A DNA stretch of 64,000 bases, from NCBI GenBank assembly GCA_947475065.1, contig CANJLB010000016.1, positions 1 to 64,000 of the forward strand. Direction: 5' to 3'. The translations under genes were made by a program, and so were the position numbers. Of the stretch, positions 1-8,121 are shown in pieces (positions within the stretch are counted from its first letter, which is position 1; every line of letters starts with the position of its first letter). The DNA is from Opitutia bacterium. Lineage in GTDB: Bacteria; Verrucomicrobiota; Verrucomicrobiia; Opitutales; Opitutaceae. The notes beneath the pieces are model-generated. The model was not told the DNA's origin. It saw only the letters and a list, made by a program, of their open reading frames with translations, and ran no database searches.

Positions 1-1
1 C

Positions 2-193
2 AAGCCCAGCTGGCGCGTGCCCATCGAGAGCTACCGCAACTTCATCGTGCGCCGGATGAACGGGACGACGCGGGCAGATTTCCTCGCCACCCTGCCCGAA
101 TACACGCTGCGTGAGCTGGTGGCCGAATGCACCCGGCTGCTGAAGGAGGCCCCGCCCGGCCAGGCCCCGGTGGACAGGAGCGCATCCCCATGA
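2..193 (+). CDS. C-terminal end of an unidentified protein, upstream partner of a Mu-like transposase
   Basis: An open frame enters from the left edge and ends at the TGA at 191-193. It encodes about 63 residues, including the stretches PSWRVPIESYRNF and LPEYTLRELVAEC. Its stop overlaps the ATG of the next gene in an ATGA arrangement, so the two are probably translationally coupled. Position suggests a small accessory protein of the transposon module, but I do not recognise a family. The start lies outside the window. Confidence 0.5.
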   Translation, partial: KPSWRVPIESYRNFIVRRMNGTTRADFLATLPEYTLRELVAECTRLLKEAPPGQAPVDRSASP

Positions 194-1485
194 AATGGGC
201 CAATCTCGCTCCCCGCTTCCGCGAACACGCCCACAAGCTCCGGCAGGCGCTGGCCAGTGCGGTTGAGCTGCACCTTGCGGGCAAATGGGGCCGGCCGGAA
301 ATTGAAACGGCCGGCCTGCGCGATTATGCACGGGTGTTCGGCCATGCCATCTCCCCCCGCACCTTCTGGCGGTCTTTTGACCGGACGCTGACGCGGGTGG
401 GGCAGGGCGGCGATTTTAGGCACCTGGAGCATTACCTGCCGGCCGCGCCGGCCCGGCGTGCACCGGCCCCGGCGTTGGCCGCCGCCATCGCCGCGCTGCC
501 CAACCTGGCCCAGGCCATTGGTTCTGTGGCCAACATCACGCAGCCCACCCCGGAGGAGACCGTCATCATCTGGGACGCCGCCTGCGTGGAATGGCAGCGG
601 CTGGGCGCGCATGGCCTGACGGCCAGGCAGGCGCAAAAACGGGTGCTCCATGCGCTGGCGGCCAGCGGGCTGGATCTCGCCCGGAATGAGCGGGCGCTCC
701 GGATAAATTTCATTCGCAAACGGGAACGGTGGATCGAGGGCGGGTATACGCCCGCGGCGTTGCGGGACCAGCGGCCCGAAAGCAGCGGGCATCGCCGCGA
801 ACTGCCCCTGACGGCGGACGACGGCAAACTGCTCCTCGCCCGTTCGTTGCACGGCGGGCTGGCCCAGGCCTGGCGTCAGGCCCGGAATGCCGGCATCCTG
901 TCGGCGGCCGCCACCCAGGCGTATCTGCACCAGCCGGCCAGCAAGTCGTATGTGCCGCACCGCGTGCGCGACCACCTCACGCCCAATCTGCGGATGCTGG
1001 ACGACATCCACCACGGCCCGCGCCAGGCCGCGTTGCAGGGGGCGTATATTTCCAGGGACTGGTCGGACGTATCGCCCGGCGACTGGTATTCGGCGGACGA
1101 CACCACGCTGCCGCTGTATTACTGGGAGGAAAACGAGCAGGGCCGGCCCCATGTGCTGCGCGGGCAATGCCTCGTCATGAACGACTGCCGCACCGGCCGC
1201 CTCCTGGCCTTCGCCCTCCACAGCGAGCGGAATTACACCGCCAAGGTCATTCGCGGGCTGATCCTGAAGGTGCATGACACCTACGGGCTGCCCCGCCGGG
1301 GTTTCTTTTTTGAGCGCGGCACCTGGGCCAGCGCGAAACTGCTGAAGGGGGCCGGCGACGAGGTGCCCGGCACCGAGACCGAGCTCGGCCTGCGCGAGTG
1401 GGTCGAGTTCCGGCACGCCCAGCCGGGCAATGCCCGGGCCAAGACGGTGGAGCGCATCATCGGACTTGGTTACCCGCGCGTTTGA
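190..1485 (+). pseudogene. Mu-like transposase with integrase core, C-terminally truncated
   Basis: The ATG at 190 overlaps the preceding stop (ATGA). The product has an N-terminal helical DNA-binding part and an rve-like integrase core. The core shows WYSADDTTLP (first acidic residue, near residue 303), the central strand region LVMNDCRTGRLLAF, and the terminal glutamate context ARAKTVERI. Bacteriophage Mu-type transposases are usually 600-700 residues with a C-terminal beta-barrel. Here the frame breaks just after VERIIG and stops at 1485, leaving 431 residues and no C-terminal domain. No target-binding AAA ATPase (MuB-like) gene follows. The copy is therefore probably dead. The family call rests on the core motifs and genetic layout. 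Confidence 0.6.
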
Positions 1486-1625
1486 CATCACGGAACAGAT
1501 CGAAAAAGCGCGGTTCAAGCTGAGCCACCTGACGCAACCGGTGTCCCGACAGTTGGGACGCGCGGAGCAGCAATGTCACCAACCCGAAGTGCAGGTTAAA
1601 GGGTCTGCCAGGCTCCCAACGCATT
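1473..1625. other. Deletion or recombination junction between two truncated genes
   Basis: The Mu-like transposase from the left and the sensor kinase from the right both lose homology here, in opposite orientations. The plus strand keeps a coding-like stretch in another frame (FDITEQIEKARFKLSHL, from about 1473), which may be a leftover of a further transposon gene. The kinase loses sense after LAHLSF at about 1625. A single rearrangement removing the ends of both genes explains this most simply. Confidence 0.5.
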
Positions 1626-2868
1626 TGAAGCTGAGGTGGGCTAGGCCGATGATGCCGCTCAGCGGTGTGCGCACTTCATGGGCCATCACGGCGAGGTAGT
1701 AGCCCTTGACCGCGTTGGCCGCCTCGGCGCTGTCTTTCGACCGGCGCAGCCGGCGGTTGAGCCACAGCAGCGGCAGCGCCCAGCCGAGCGCGGCCACGGC
1801 CACGAGGGAGACGATGCCGAGCGTCCAATAGGCCCAGCGGTAATCGGACTGCGGGTTGGCGTCGTAGAGAAAACCCTTGAGTGAAAATCCGGCCGGCAGC
1901 ATGCCAAACTCCGTATAGGTGTCCGCGATATGCTGCCACCGGCCGGGGTTCATGTGGCCGACCTCGATCAGCTCGGGGTGCATCAGCTGTGCGGTTTGCT
2001 GCGCCTCGAAGAGCAGCGCCTCACGGGTTTTGCGCTGCCCGTGGTCGCGCAGGATGAGGTCCGCGATTTCTTCGGGGTGCGCCAGCGCGTACTCCCAGCC
2101 GCGCAGGCTGGCCTGCCGGAACGCCGCCACCCGCCCGGGATGCGCGCGGATCTCCCCCTCGGTTGTGAACAGGTTGTCTCCGTAAAAATCAATGCCGCCC
2201 GCCCGGGGGGTGAACGTGAGATAATCAACGCCCGCCTGCCTGAGCTGAAACGGCTCGTCGGTCGCGTAGGCCGACATGGCGGCGACCCGGCCATTGATCA
2301 GGTCGCGCACGTCGAACGTGTGGGGCACCAGATGCAGCTTGGCGGGATCCACGCCCTCGTCCTTGAAATATGCCAGCAGCTCCGCCGACTGAGGTTCGAT
2401 CATGACTGGCTGCGCCGCCAGCGCCTGCAGGTCGCCGGCCCCCGCCGATTTCCGCGCGAGCAGCACCAGCGGCGAGTGCTGGTAGATGACGGCCAGCGCC
2501 ACCACGGGCCGGCCTTTGCCGCGCAACAGCAGCAGCTCCGACGTGCCCACGCCAAATTCCGCGCGCCCCGCGAGCACCTCCTCGACCGGGTCATGCTCCG
2601 GCTCCGCCTCGCGCAAGTTCACCTCCAGACCGGCCTCACGGTAATAGCCCTGCGCCACCGCCGCGTAGTAGCCGGCAAATTGGAACTGGTGCTTCCATTT
2701 CAGTTGCAGCGTCACATGATCAAGGGCTGCTCCGGTTCCGTTCGCCGCTTTGGCCGTATCCGTCAACGCCAGCGCCATCCAGCCGGCGAGGCTGAGGAGC
2801 ACAACCCGGCACAACGTGCGATTTCGTCCAAACATGGCGTGCCAATTAAAGGCGGTGGTCCGGGCCAC
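1576..2868 (-). pseudogene. Sensor histidine kinase with NMT1/THI5-like periplasmic domain, truncated at the H-box
   Basis: A signal peptide or TM segment at residues about 20-42 precedes a periplasmic solute-binding domain of the NMT1/THI5 type (LQLKWKHQFQFAGYYAA, then QGYYREAGLEVNL). A TM segment follows near residues 348-370 (TLGIVSLVAVAALGWALP), then a short linker and the HisKA phosphoacceptor box MAHEVRTPLSGIIG with its histidine. The frame then runs into unrelated sequence and stops at 1576. No ATPase or receiver domain remains, so signalling is lost. In intact relatives this architecture senses a small pyrimidine-like or other bound solute. The start could be the ATG at 2868 or that at 2835. 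Confidence 0.75.
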
Positions 2869-3116
2869 TCAAGTTAAACCGACGACAAGGACGGATTTTA
2901 AGCAGCGGGTAGCGAGAAGCCTAGGGTAATCCGCAAAAGGACACCAATTACACGCGGCTCTTATCTCGGCACGAGCTCAAAGCCGATCGTGGAAGCGCGG
3001 AGAGATCGAGGCGGAAGGAGGGGTTTCCGATGCGCAGTGCGATCATCGAGGCCATCCGGCATGGGGTTTTGAGCTTGAGAAAATGCGCTTGGATTTTACA
3101 ACGACAGGAAAGCTAT

Positions 3117-3344
3117 ATGCACCCCACCCCATATTTTTTCGCCGCGACCGAGGCACCAAGCCTTTCGTTGTTCTATATTGTCGCCGGAATCCTGATGCTT
3201 TTTTTCTGTGTCGCCGTCGTTGTCCGCCTTGGGGCAATCGCCCGCGAGACCAAGAAGCAGACCGATCATCTTGAGTATATCGTCTGGTCTATTCGTCACA
3301 CGAAAGCTACCGAGAAGGGGCGGCACGGGGACGTGGTTGAGTAG
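3117..3344 (+). CDS. Small single-pass membrane protein, unknown function
   Basis: The start ATG at 3117 has AGGAA six bases upstream, which favours it over the in-frame ATG at 3030. The 75-residue product has one clear TM helix near residues 15-35 (FYIVAGILMLFFCVAVVVRL), followed by a basic and polar cytoplasmic tail with ETKKQTDHLEYIVWSI. This looks like a small membrane anchor or scaffold with a short amphipathic tail. I know no family for it. It stands alone, with no operon partner. Confidence 0.5.
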   Translation: MHPTPYFFAATEAPSLSLFYIVAGILMLFFCVAVVVRLGAIARETKKQTDHLEYIVWSIRHTKATEKGRHGDVVE

Positions 3345-3425
3345 CGGAGAGTTTATGAGTTAGTCCCCGTTCGCGCTTGCCATCTTTAGCTGGGCGATAC
3401 GGAAATCATTGAAATCACTCCCGAG

Positions 3426-3602
3426 TCAGTTGCGCAACATCTCGCGGACGTCGTCCGTCTTGGGGTCGCCGTCACAGGCGGTTTCACCACTGGCGTCACA
3501 GGCTTGGGGCTGATTGGGCCGGGCGTTCCTTGGGGTGCAGCACCGCGCGCGCAGCGTGAAGCCGAGCAGGACGGCGACGAAAACGGAGAGGAAGATTTTC
3601 AT
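3426..3602 (-). pseudogene. Short secreted protein, truncated paralogue of the gene at 3904-4626
   Basis: The 58-residue product starts with a signal peptide (MKIFLSVFVAVLLGFTLRA) and ends in PKTDDVREMLRN. The longer neighbour on the same strand has the same order: signal peptide, then PKTDAAREALRNWIGGD. The copy stops where the neighbour continues into its folded domain, so I read it as a 3'-truncated duplicate. Only the precursor N-terminus survives. A genuinely small secreted peptide is an alternative. Confidence 0.45.
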
Positions 3603-3717
3603 GGTCAAAGCACGCCCTCCTTATTGAGGTTCGCGTAATAGCCTGACAGATTTGGTCATGGCCGGCATGCTTTGTCGGTTGAGGAGAACAGACGGCTTCA
3701 TCGGTCGGACATTCCTG

Positions 3718-3899
3718 TCAGTCTATCGAGCGAGGCTCAATAAACACGCAACCGCCGATGTTGAGCGCGATGATGACGGCGATAAAACGCCGCTCGCCGT
3801 GGTGTAGGTCTTGCCACAGTGGGGGCAGGTGCGCGCATCTTAAGCTATGGGCTTGCCGCAGGTGTCGCAGGTTTTGAGGTTGTTGTTGATCGTGGGCAT
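3718..3899 (-). pseudogene. Zinc-ribbon membrane protein pseudogene (nonsense mutation plus frameshift)
   Basis: Reading down from the ATG at 3899 gives MPTINNNLKTCDTCGKPIA, a TAA stop, then DARTCPHCGKTYTTASG in the same frame. Together these form a double CxxCG zinc ribbon. After ASGV the frame shifts by one base in a run of four T (plus-strand A), and the new frame reads FIAVIIALNIGGCVFIEP up to a TGA at 3718-3720, a plausible membrane tail. Restoring one T and the lost sense codon would give a zinc-ribbon plus TM protein of about 60 residues. Two independent lesions argue for real decay. Confidence 0.6.
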
Positions 3900-3903
3900 G
3901 GGG

Positions 3904-4626
3904 TTAAAATTTCCGGGCCGAAGAAGACGATTCAACTTCCCCGTCCACGAAATATAACATGTTGCTTGGATATACCCATTGCTCCTTGGTCGCGCCTGAA
4001 GTGATGACCTTATCCACCTTGTCGGGGTTGCCCCACGCGGCTTGCGCCTCCTCGCGATTCATTCCTTTGGCTGCGATATCATTCTTGATAAAATCGCGAA
4101 TTTTCTGGGTGCGTCCGATGATTGGGGGCGTCGCCCCAATTTCAACCAACAGCCTGCGCGCGACCTCCGGCCATTGGCGCACTGGCGGATTAGTGCGATC
4201 ATCCTGCTGCGTCGCAAACATTCGGATATTAATCCCAATCATGTCAGCGAGCACACCGTCCAGACTCAGCAGCCCGCGTAAATCAGCCGCAGGAATTTTC
4301 GACCTATCGAGATTTTTGAACTCAGCACGAATATATTCACAAATTTCACGCAGGTTTTGCTGGGGCAGCCTAATCAGACGCGCCCGGTTATTTGCAGAAA
4401 CGATGGCTTCGTAAAATCCCCTTCTGGCCTCGGTTGTTTCCTTGTCGGCGGTGGCAACCGACAGTTTTTTTGCCGCCTCGCGGAATGCGGTAAAGTCGCC
4501 ACCGATCCAGTTGCGCAACGCCTCGCGCGCGGCGTCTGTCTTGGGCGTTTGCGATACCGGCGCAGCCCCACGCGCCCAGAGCGTGAGAGCGAGCAGGCAG
4601 GTAAGGAGGGTGCTAACGGCTTTCAT
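3904..4626 (-). CDS. Secreted protein with C-terminal SmpA/BamE-like segment
   Basis: The 240-residue product has an N-terminal signal peptide (MKAVSTLLTCLLALTLWARG), a mainly helical central region, and a C-terminal segment with NREEAQAAWGNPDKV followed by EQWVY and LYFVDGEV. That spacing (helical entry, G-x-P, then two beta strands) resembles the SmpA/OmlA/BamE-like small envelope domain. The protein is probably periplasmic or outer-membrane associated, with unknown role. A truncated paralogue lies at 3426-3602. The domain call comes from the motif pattern only. Confidence 0.5.
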   Translation of the reverse strand: MKAVSTLLTCLLALTLWARGAAPVSQTPKTDAAREALRNWIGGDFTAFREAAKKLSVATADKETTEARRGFYEAIVSANNRARLIRLPQQNLREICEYIRAEFKNLDRSKIPAADLRGLLSLDGVLADMIGINIRMFATQQDDRTNPPVRQWPEVARRLLVEIGATPPIIGRTQKIRDFIKNDIAAKGMNREEAQAAWGNPDKVDKVITSGATKEQWVYPSNMLYFVDGEVESSSSARKF

Positions 4627-4653
4627 GAGCTTAGCCGTGGAACCGTCCGGGCG

Positions 4654-5706
4654 TCAGTGCGCGACGGAGGCGGCCGGGGCGGCGGCTTTGTCGGCGGGCC
4701 AGGCGGCGAGGGCGGCCTTGAGCGTGTCGGCCGTCCAAGCGGTGCGGCTCAGGATGAAGCGGTAGCGCAGATCCATCTTTTCTCCGGCGGCGAGCTGGAT
4801 GGGCTTGGGACCGAGGATGGTCTGGTCGGCGAAGAAAAAGGGCGGATTCTGCTTCGGCGTGTTGATGAGATACCAGGTCGCCGGCTTTCCCTCGGTGTTT
4901 TTGGCGTCGCTCAGGAACGCGATGCCGCCCGGCGCCTTGCCCTCCGGGCTGAAATTGAGGCCCATCGCGAAGGTGTTGGGCCGCGCCCGTTCGCCGGCGC
5001 GGGTCGTCGCCGGCAAGCCGTCGTAATTGAACTGCGTCACAGGGCCGTCGGTGGAGACATAGGCGGGTTGGACCGGGGCCATGCGGATGCTCATGCCGGC
5101 ATAACCGCCGTTGTTCGCGCCGCGCGGTTCGCCGGGCATCGCCGTGCGGTCGAGCAAAGCGCCGTCGGGGCCGGCGACGAAGCGGGCCTTCCAATCAATG
5201 GTATAGCTGCCGTTGGCGTCGGGCGTGGAGACGGAAATCTCGCGGCTCTCGACCATGTCCACGCGGGGGATGTCGTGATTGATGTAGGTGAGGGCCATCT
5301 TGATGGTGGCGCTGCCATCCGGCTGCGTGGCGATGACGGGGGTGGTCCACGCGGTCGTGCCGGCGGGCAGGCCGCTCGTGCGGTCCTCCTCCCAATAATT
5401 TTTCCCATTGATGTATTTCCACGAGAACCAGAGGCCGTAGTGCCATGGGTGGTCGGCCGGCGCCCGTTCCGTGACGATCGCACCGCCGACTGCGCTGAGC
5501 GGATGGAAGAAGGACTTGCCGGCGGTGGCGGGGTCGAAGTTGAACTGCCACACGACGGTGTCACCGGCTTTCCAGGCGATCGTGGTGTCGCTGCGCATCC
5601 AGTCGGCGCGTGCGGCGGTGGCGAGCAGGGCGAACGGCGCGAGAACGAGCAGCAGGGCGCGGGACGCGCGGAGCAGGGAGGCAGGAACAGAGGGCTGGAT
5701 TTTCAT
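4654..5706 (-). CDS. Secreted DUF6807 (PmoA-like) family protein
   Basis: The start ATG at 5706 opens a signal peptide (residues 1-35, ending ATAARA). The mature part carries GKSFFHPLSAVGGAIVTE, DHPWHYGLWFSWKYINGKNY and NHDIPRVDMVESREI, the pattern of the DUF6807 family, sometimes labelled methane oxygenase PmoA. These beta-rich proteins are common in Verrucomicrobiota and Planctomycetota and usually sit next to Gfo/Idh/MocA oxidoreductases, as here. They are thought to act on sugars, but no reaction is established. The gene follows the oxidoreductase at 5787-7214 with an 80-base gap on the same strand and is probably co-transcribed with it. Confidence 0.75.
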   Translation of the reverse strand: MKIQPSVPASLLRASRALLLVLAPFALLATAARADWMRSDTTIAWKAGDTVVWQFNFDPATAGKSFFHPLSAVGGAIVTERAPADHPWHYGLWFSWKYINGKNYWEEDRTSGLPAGTTAWTTPVIATQPDGSATIKMALTYINHDIPRVDMVESREISVSTPDANGSYTIDWKARFVAGPDGALLDRTAMPGEPRGANNGGYAGMSIRMAPVQPAYVSTDGPVTQFNYDGLPATTRAGERARPNTFAMGLNFSPEGKAPGGIAFLSDAKNTEGKPATWYLINTPKQNPPFFFADQTILGPKPIQLAAGEKMDLRYRFILSRTAWTADTLKAALAAWPADKAAAPAASVAH

Positions 5707-5786
5707 GGGGAGAGGGAAAGTTGGCCAGCAGGAGCGAAACGGTCGAGCTTTTTGACAAACATGTGGCATAGCACAGCGGCGCGATG

Positions 5787-7214
5787 TCACGCCTTCAGGC
5801 TGGCGACGAGGCGGGCCGCGCCATACGGACCGCGCTCGGGACGGCTGAGCATGGCGTTGGCCTGGGCGTCGTTCACGAATTGTTCCGCCTTGGCGTCCCA
5901 GGTCAGCGGACGGCCGAGCTTCATGGCGATCCAGCTCACGATGCAGGCGGTGTTGCTGCGGTGCGCGATGGGCGCGGGAGCGAGCGGCTGCGCGCGCGAT
6001 TTCACGCACTCGAGCCAGTTGCGGTGGTGCGAGGAACTCTCGGGGAAACGCACGCTCAGGCCGGCGGACTCGAGGAGTTTCTCGTTGCTCGCCTCGATGA
6101 CCTTCAGATTGCGCGGATCGTTGGGGATTGGGCTTGCCGGGGCGGCGACGCCGGCGGGCAGGGTGTTCTCGCGGGTGACAAAAATCCAGCCCTCGTCGCC
6201 GATGAACTTGATGCCGGTGTTCAGCTTGTCGGAGACGGTCATCCTGATGTCACCGGGATAGGTCAGCTCGATGTGGTAGGCCCCGTGAACGTTCCAGATT
6301 TTGTTGGTGGGGAACTCGCCCTTGCCCTCAATGCGCATCGGACCGGTGAGCTCGGTGTTCATGCCCCAGTGCGCGGTGTCGAAGTGGTGCGCGCCCCAGC
6401 CGGTGATCATGCCGAGGCAGTGGGCCTCGTGGCGCAGCCAGCCGGGCCGGTCGGTTTGGTTGGCCTGCGGGTGGACGCGGGCCTCGGTGTAATAGGCCTG
6501 CTCGGTCGGGCCGAGCCACATGTCGTAGTTGAGGTTGGCGGGCACGGGCTGCTCGGCGGGGTCGGGCTGCGTGGGGTCGGTGGGCAGGCCGATCTCGACG
6601 CGCTGGAGCCGGCCGACACGCCCGCTGCGGACAAACTCGCACGCCTTGCGGAACTGCTGCGTGGTGTTCCACGAGCGCTGCTGGCTGCCGACCTGGAGGA
6701 TGCGGCCGGTCTTCGCCACGGCCTCGCGCAGCAGCACGCCCTCGGCGTGGGTCATCGTGAACGGTTTTTGGAGATAGACATCCTTGCCGGCGTAAACGGC
6801 GGCGATGGCGATCTCGGCGTGCCAGTGGTCCGGCAGACTGAGGACGACAGCGTCAATGTCCCGGCGCGCGAGCAGCTCGCGGTAGTCGCCATAGAGGTCA
6901 ATCTTCGGCCGGACGGGGTTGGGCCGGGCGGCAAATAATTCCTCGACCTTGGTCCTGCCGGCCGCCTGGCGCTTGGTGTCGAGATCGCACACGGCGACGA
7001 CGTCGGCGAGGTCGGAGTTGGCGACGCCGGGCATGTCGTGCGCCTGCGCGATGCGGCCCGCCCCGATGTGGCCGACGCGAATGCGGTTGCTGGGCGCGTC
7101 GGCCCCGAGCAGGCGCGACGGGATGATGAGCGGGCCGACGGCGAGGCCGGCGGCAGCAAGACTGGTCGTGCGGACGAAGGAGCGGCGGGAGAGAGTCGGG
7201 GCGGACGCTTTCAT
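5787..7214 (-). CDS. Tat-exported Gfo/Idh/MocA family oxidoreductase
   Basis: The ATG at 7214 is followed by a twin-arginine signal (SRRSFVRTTSLAAAGLAVG). Next come a Rossmann NAD(P)-binding domain (IRVGHIGAGRIAQAHDM), the strand-helix AVVLSLPDHWHAEIAIAA, and the catalytic-lysine context DVYLQKPFTMTHAEG. The C-terminal half is the typical open-sheet domain with GMITGWGAHHFDTAHWGM. The length of 475 residues fits the secreted members of this family, which carry a tightly bound cofactor and oxidise or isomerise sugars outside the cytoplasm. It lies just upstream of the DUF6807 gene. The substrate cannot be read from sequence. Confidence 0.88.
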   Translation of the reverse strand: MKASAPTLSRRSFVRTTSLAAAGLAVGPLIIPSRLLGADAPSNRIRVGHIGAGRIAQAHDMPGVANSDLADVVAVCDLDTKRQAAGRTKVEELFAARPNPVRPKIDLYGDYRELLARRDIDAVVLSLPDHWHAEIAIAAVYAGKDVYLQKPFTMTHAEGVLLREAVAKTGRILQVGSQQRSWNTTQQFRKACEFVRSGRVGRLQRVEIGLPTDPTQPDPAEQPVPANLNYDMWLGPTEQAYYTEARVHPQANQTDRPGWLRHEAHCLGMITGWGAHHFDTAHWGMNTELTGPMRIEGKGEFPTNKIWNVHGAYHIELTYPGDIRMTVSDKLNTGIKFIGDEGWIFVTRENTLPAGVAAPASPIPNDPRNLKVIEASNEKLLESAGLSVRFPESSSHHRNWLECVKSRAQPLAPAPIAHRSNTACIVSWIAMKLGRPLTWDAKAEQFVNDAQANAMLSRPERGPYGAARLVASLKA

Positions 7215-7260
7215 CGGGAAAGTTGAGTCAGAGGAGATAAAGAGCCGAGAATCGGCGGAC

Positions 7261-7722
7261 TCACAGGCCGTCAATCGTCCTGTGGATTTTGACAGCCAGC
7301 AGCCGATCGCTGTCGCCAAAAAAATAAAGCGCATCGTAGTCCGAGCGGAAGCCAAGCAAAGGACGATGGAGGCCGAGATAGATTTGGAGGCATTTTGTCG
7401 CCAGCGGCTGCTTGAACTGCCGCAGTCGCATTTCATCAAGGGGGTTTGAGAAATCAATCAGGAAGGGGGCTGGGCGCAGCCTGTCGGTTGGATGCACCAG
7501 CCGATCCCGGATAAAGGCCTGCACCTCGGCCAGCGGCGTGCCGGGCGGGGTGTGCTTGGCCAGCACGGCCTCCATGCCTGCCACGCTGGTCCAACCAAGG
7601 CTGAGCTTCACAGGTGTCTTGTCCGGCGGCACGGCTGCCGCCGGTGCGGTGGTGCTACAGCCGGAGAAAACGTCACAAAGGGCGAAGCTCATGGCGAGCA
7701 GAAGCAGGGGACGAGTATTCAT
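7261..7722 (-). CDS. Small lipoprotein, unknown function
   Basis: The ATG at 7722 starts a 153-residue precursor with a lipoprotein signal ending FSGC (cysteine near residue 22), then STTAPAAAVPP as a flexible linker. The folded part contains EVQAFIRDRLVHPTDRL, LRQFKQPLATKCLQIYLG and DALYFFGDSDRLLAVKI. It is probably anchored to a membrane. I do not recognise a family. It sits 46 bases upstream of the Tat oxidoreductase start on the same strand, but a link to it is not evident. Confidence 0.55.
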   Translation of the reverse strand: MNTRPLLLLAMSFALCDVFSGCSTTAPAAAVPPDKTPVKLSLGWTSVAGMEAVLAKHTPPGTPLAEVQAFIRDRLVHPTDRLRPAPFLIDFSNPLDEMRLRQFKQPLATKCLQIYLGLHRPLLGFRSDYDALYFFGDSDRLLAVKIHRTIDGL

Positions 7723-7752
7723 GGTGGAGTGAGGGCGATGGGCCGAAAAATT

Positions 7753-7818
7753 AAACGCGGGGAGCGCAAAGGACGCCGAGGACTTTTTGGCTTCGCGCGC
7801 TTCGCGTCCTCCGCGTTT
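7753..7818. repeat. AACGCGGAG-type inverted-repeat element, copy 1
   Basis: This 66-bp element begins AAACGCGG and ends CCGCGTTT, with internal echoes of GGACGC and GCGTCC, so it can fold on itself. The ends match the elements at 17767-17957 and 19908-20063. It has no coding capacity. It looks like a small non-autonomous element. Confidence 0.6.
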
Positions 7819-8016
7819 CAATGATTTGATAGTGACGCCAGCGAGGTGAGGGCAAACGCGACGAGGAGTTGGCAGGGGAGGCTTTTTATGGTGATGGGAA
7901 AGCGGAAAAAAACACGGCCAGACGCGAGAGATTGTAACCAGACGGCCGCAGAGGGATATCCGGAGCCAGCCGTCGCGCGGCGGAAATGTCAACCCAACGG
8001 CCTTGCCGCGCGCAAA

Positions 8017-8036
8017 ACGCGACGAGGGCGTCGCGT
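8017..8036. repeat. Perfect 8-bp hairpin upstream of creB
   Basis: ACGCGACG, loop AGGG, then CGTCGCGT. It lies 86 bases before the creB start. It could be a degenerate REP stem or a regulatory hairpin. No T-tract follows, so a terminator is unlikely. Confidence 0.35.
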
Positions 8037-8121
8037 CCCCATATCTTGGCGGCATCACAAGCGCAGGCTTCCCGTCGGCCGCGATTTGGTTATGAACCCT
8101 GGCAACCGTCCGCGCCAATCC

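Larger units (their letters stand above)
7723..8121. other. Intergenic region upstream of creB: repeat element and hairpin, no gene seen
   Basis: This 400-base gap separates the divergent lipoprotein and creB genes. It holds one AACGCGGAG-type inverted-repeat element (7753-7818) and one perfect hairpin (8017-8036). No convincing open frame or RNA gene was seen. The creB promoter should lie here, but I could not assign -35 and -10 boxes with confidence. Confidence 0.5.

Noticed and set aside
31-1518. Long open frame of 495 codons on the minus strand opposite the transposase
   Set aside because: It is an Arg/Gly/Pro-rich shadow typical of antisense frames in GC-rich DNA. The plus strand frame has the integrase motifs.
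4357-6261. A 634-codon plus-strand frame across the DUF6807 and oxidoreductase genes
   Set aside because: It is antisense to two genes with clear family motifs and shows no domain of its own.
5784-6938. A 384-codon plus-strand frame opposite the Gfo/Idh gene
   Set aside because: The composition is Gly/Ala/Arg-rich with no motif, and the reverse frame has a Tat signal and Rossmann fold.
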